Of a stretch of DNA of 64,000 nt, positions 62,487-64,000 are shown one piece after another. The DNA is taken from NCBI RefSeq assembly GCF_016741875.1, contig NZ_JAERRF010000014.1:124001-188000 (forward strand), in the 5' to 3' direction. This DNA is from Streptomyces coffeae. GTDB lineage: Bacteria > Actinomycetota > Actinomycetes > Streptomycetales > Streptomycetaceae. The position numbers and the translations under genes are program-made. How positions within the stretch are numbered: position 1 is the stretch's first letter; the number at the start of each line of letters is the position of its first letter. The notes beneath the pieces were generated by a model. It did not search any database, was not told the DNA's origin, and saw only the letters and a program-made list of their open reading frames with translations.

Positions 62487-62650
62487 CGAAGGGGCGCGCC
62501 GCTGTCGAAAGGGAGAGCGCGCGGAGGCCCTGAGGCACGAAGGGCCGAGCACGGTCGACTGTCGGCAGGGGCTGAGGCGCCCCGGAGGTGAACCGAGCCC
62601 TGAAAAAAGGGGGGCTTCAGCGCCCCGGAGGCGAACCGAGCCGCGAAAAT
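62483..62650 (+). repeat. dispersed intergenic repeat family A, locus 2
   Basis: 62483-62573 matches 28510-28600 with two differences; homology continues to about 62610 and a second, partial unit follows (CTTCAGCGCCCCGGAGGCGA). Lies between the convergent binding-protein pseudogene and the MFS gene, and its right end encodes the MFS C-terminus. Confidence 0.9.
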
Positions 62651-63915
62651 GGGCTGGGCAGGGCCGCCGACACCGCGAAGGCCGCCCCGGCCCCGGCCGC
62701 CAGCGCCACCCAGCTGCCCGTCGCCGAGGTCTGGGAGAGCACGAACAGCCCGATGGCCGGGCCCGAGGCGGTGCCCAGATTCCACGCCAGCGAGGCCAGC
62801 GCGCTCGCCCGGCCCACCGCTTCCTCGCCCGACCAGCGCAGCAGCAGCGGATAGAACGCCGAGGAGTACGTCAGCTCACCCGCCGCGAACACCACCGCGA
62901 AGGCCAGCAGCAGTCCATGGCGTACCGCGGCCGGGGCCGAGGGACCGGCCAGCGCCGCGCCGAGACCGCAGCCGAACGCCCCGGCCCACAGCACCGGTCC
63001 GGCCGCCAGGCTGACGGTCTCCGGCAGCCGCTCCAGCCGGCGGCTCAGCAGCGGCTGAAGGGCCACCAGAGCGAAGGAGTTGGCCGCCACCACGGCGCTC
63101 ACCCAGCCCAGCGTGATGCCCATGTGGTCGTGCATCAGCAGCGGGACGGTCGCCTCGATCTGGGTGAAGCCGACGATCGCGAACAGGGCCTGGGCGACCA
63201 CCAGCAGCGCCATGGGCCGGATCCGCAGCAGGGTGCGGTAGGTCGGCCCGGACGTTCCGCCATCCGTCTCCGGCCCCTTCTTCGACGCCTGCGATTCCGC
63301 CGCCTTCGGCCGCAGCGCCTGGATCACCACGACCAGTGGAACGGCCGCGGCCGCGTTGGCCAGATACAGCCAGCGCAGCGTCCCGGTGGGGGTCGCGGCC
63401 CCGTGCAGCGCGAGCCCCGCCATCACCGAACCGAACCCGATCCCGGCGTTGTTGACGATGTGCCGGCCGGTGAACGCCCTCCGCCGTCCGCTCTCCGGCA
63501 CGGCGAGGTCGACCACGCCGACGATCGAGGCGTAGAAGAGCCCGAAGCCGACGCCGACACAGGCGCCGGAGACCAGCACCAGCGCCACCCCGTCGGCCGG
63601 GGCCAGCAGCCCGTACCCCACGGCCAGCGCCGCGCCGCCGATCGCCCCCACCCGGTGCGGGCCGCGGCGATCGGCCAGCGGACCGCCGAGGAGGGCCGCG
63701 GCAAAGCTGGCCGCGGCCATCGCGATGAAGTAGCCGCCCGCGGCCCGGGAGCCGAGCCCCAGCAGTTGGCTGATGTAGATCGAGGTGAACGGGAAGCACA
63801 GGCCGTTGCCCAGGCTGGAGAGCAGCAGCACGGCCATGAGCAGGGTGAACCGCCGCCCGAGGGGGGTACGGGCGGCGGGCGGGGTCTCGGCCGCCTCGGG
63901 AGGGGGCTCGGTCAC
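62617..63915 (-). CDS. MFS transporter
   Basis: A 432-residue 12-helix major facilitator, likely an exporter of the DHA1 type: FTLLMAVLLLSSLGNGLCFPFTSIYIS in helix 1 and GGPLADRRGPHRVG as the loop 2-3 motif A. A soluble loop (~210-235) separates the halves. The last ~12 residues (SPFSRLGSPPGR) are read from the dispersed repeat. GTG 63915 overlaps the stop of the upstream gene by three bases. Confidence 0.88.
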   Translation of the reverse strand: MTEPPPEAAETPPAARTPLGRRFTLLMAVLLLSSLGNGLCFPFTSIYISQLLGLGSRAAGGYFIAMAAASFAAALLGGPLADRRGPHRVGAIGGAALAVGYGLLAPADGVALVLVSGACVGVGFGLFYASIVGVVDLAVPESGRRRAFTGRHIVNNAGIGFGSVMAGLALHGAATPTGTLRWLYLANAAAAVPLVVVIQALRPKAAESQASKKGPETDGGTSGPTYRTLLRIRPMALLVVAQALFAIVGFTQIEATVPLLMHDHMGITLGWVSAVVAANSFALVALQPLLSRRLERLPETVSLAAGPVLWAGAFGCGLGAALAGPSAPAAVRHGLLLAFAVVFAAGELTYSSAFYPLLLRWSGEEAVGRASALASLAWNLGTASGPAIGLFVLSQTSATGSWVALAAGAGAAFAVSAALPSPFSRLGSPPGR

Positions 63916-64000
63916 GTGGTCAGCGCGGCGCGCAGCGTGAGCAGCTCCTCGACCGTGCGCAGATCGTAGGGGGCGGGCAGGGACAGCATCACATGCACCG
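63912..64000 (-). CDS. 3' end of an unidentified gene
   Basis: Twenty-eight codons and a stop are visible, reading (V)HVMLSLPAPYDLRTVEELLTLRAALTT. Coupled to the MFS gene through GTGA. Too short to identify. Confidence 0.55.
   Translation of the reverse strand, partial: VHVMLSLPAPYDLRTVEELLTLRAALTT

Noticed and set aside
47597..62650. A biosynthetic gene cluster or prophage in the accessory region
   Set aside because: There are regulators, one monooxygenase and an importer, but no core biosynthetic enzyme and no phage structural genes.
62404..63969. A 521-residue plus-strand frame over the MFS gene
   Set aside because: Antisense to a convincing 12-helix transporter; composition is Gly/Arg/Gln/His-rich.

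Overview
The window is chromosomal DNA from a high-GC actinomycete, almost certainly a Streptomyces. Third codon positions are overwhelmingly G/C and GTG starts are common. Recognisable Streptomyces loci include the cslA-glxA-cslZ tip-glycan locus, DasR-type boxes at a GlcNAc phosphotransferase locus, whiJ-like XRE/DUF397/ATPase clusters, and TTA codons confined to accessory genes. I cannot assign a species.

Layout. 1-8.8 kb: the 3' part of a glycolate/lactate-type FAD oxidase, a zinc-ribbon membrane protein, three tandem RDD membrane proteins, a small membrane protein and a secreted M6 (immune inhibitor A) metalloprotease. 8.8-16.7 kb: NAD salvage (pncA, pncB), clpS with a DUF2017 partner, an amino-acid permease, then a sulfur-carrier cysteine pathway (mec JAMM protease, a Cys-containing leader peptide, cysO, cysM) and a metallo-beta-lactamase-fold hydrolase. 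16.7-22.2 kb: divergent nagE/nagF with four DasR-type boxes, rph, a putative lipoprotein, rdgB, tRNA-Leu(UAG), bcp, a DUF3618 protein and a GroES-like protein. 22.2-28.4 kb: a bifunctional penicillin-binding protein, an ABC-2 exporter (two permeases and an ATPase) and a DUF1707 protein. 28.4-37.7 kb: repeats, an SGNH esterase, DUF445 protein, class E sortase, short YidC, FAH-family hydrolase, then a UPF0303/oxidoreductase pair divergent from a ROK regulator. 37.8-47.6 kb: a cell-wall-anchored repeat protein (LAETG), a MT0933-like small protein, a HAD-IIA phosphatase, a secreted protein with a class F sortase, and cslZ-glxA-cslA.

47.6-62.6 kb is accessory in character: a FadR-type regulator, two whiJ-like clusters, a MarR/FAD-monooxygenase pair with a perfect palindromic operator, tRNA-Lys(CUU), a DasR-boxed chitin-type LPMO, two paralogous LuxR-like regulators, an IS200/IS605 element (tnpA, tnpB), an acyl-CoA carboxylase remnant with an internal deletion, and an ABC importer whose binding protein is frameshifted. 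An MFS transporter and the end of another gene close the window.

Functional themes. Cell-envelope and tip construction recurs (PBP, two sortases and a probable substrate, CslA/GlxA/CslZ, YidC). Amino-sugar and chitin sensing appears twice through DasR-type boxes (GlcNAc PTS and LPMO). Cysteine synthesis uses protein-bound thiocarboxylate with a probable attenuation leader. Two dispersed intergenic repeat families lie mostly at convergent gene ends. I found no convincing wholly new system. The most useful leads are the CysO C-terminal extension beside its JAMM protease, the leader peptide, the TTA-codon genes, the repeat families, and the IS605/accB-remnant/frameshifted-importer decay zone.
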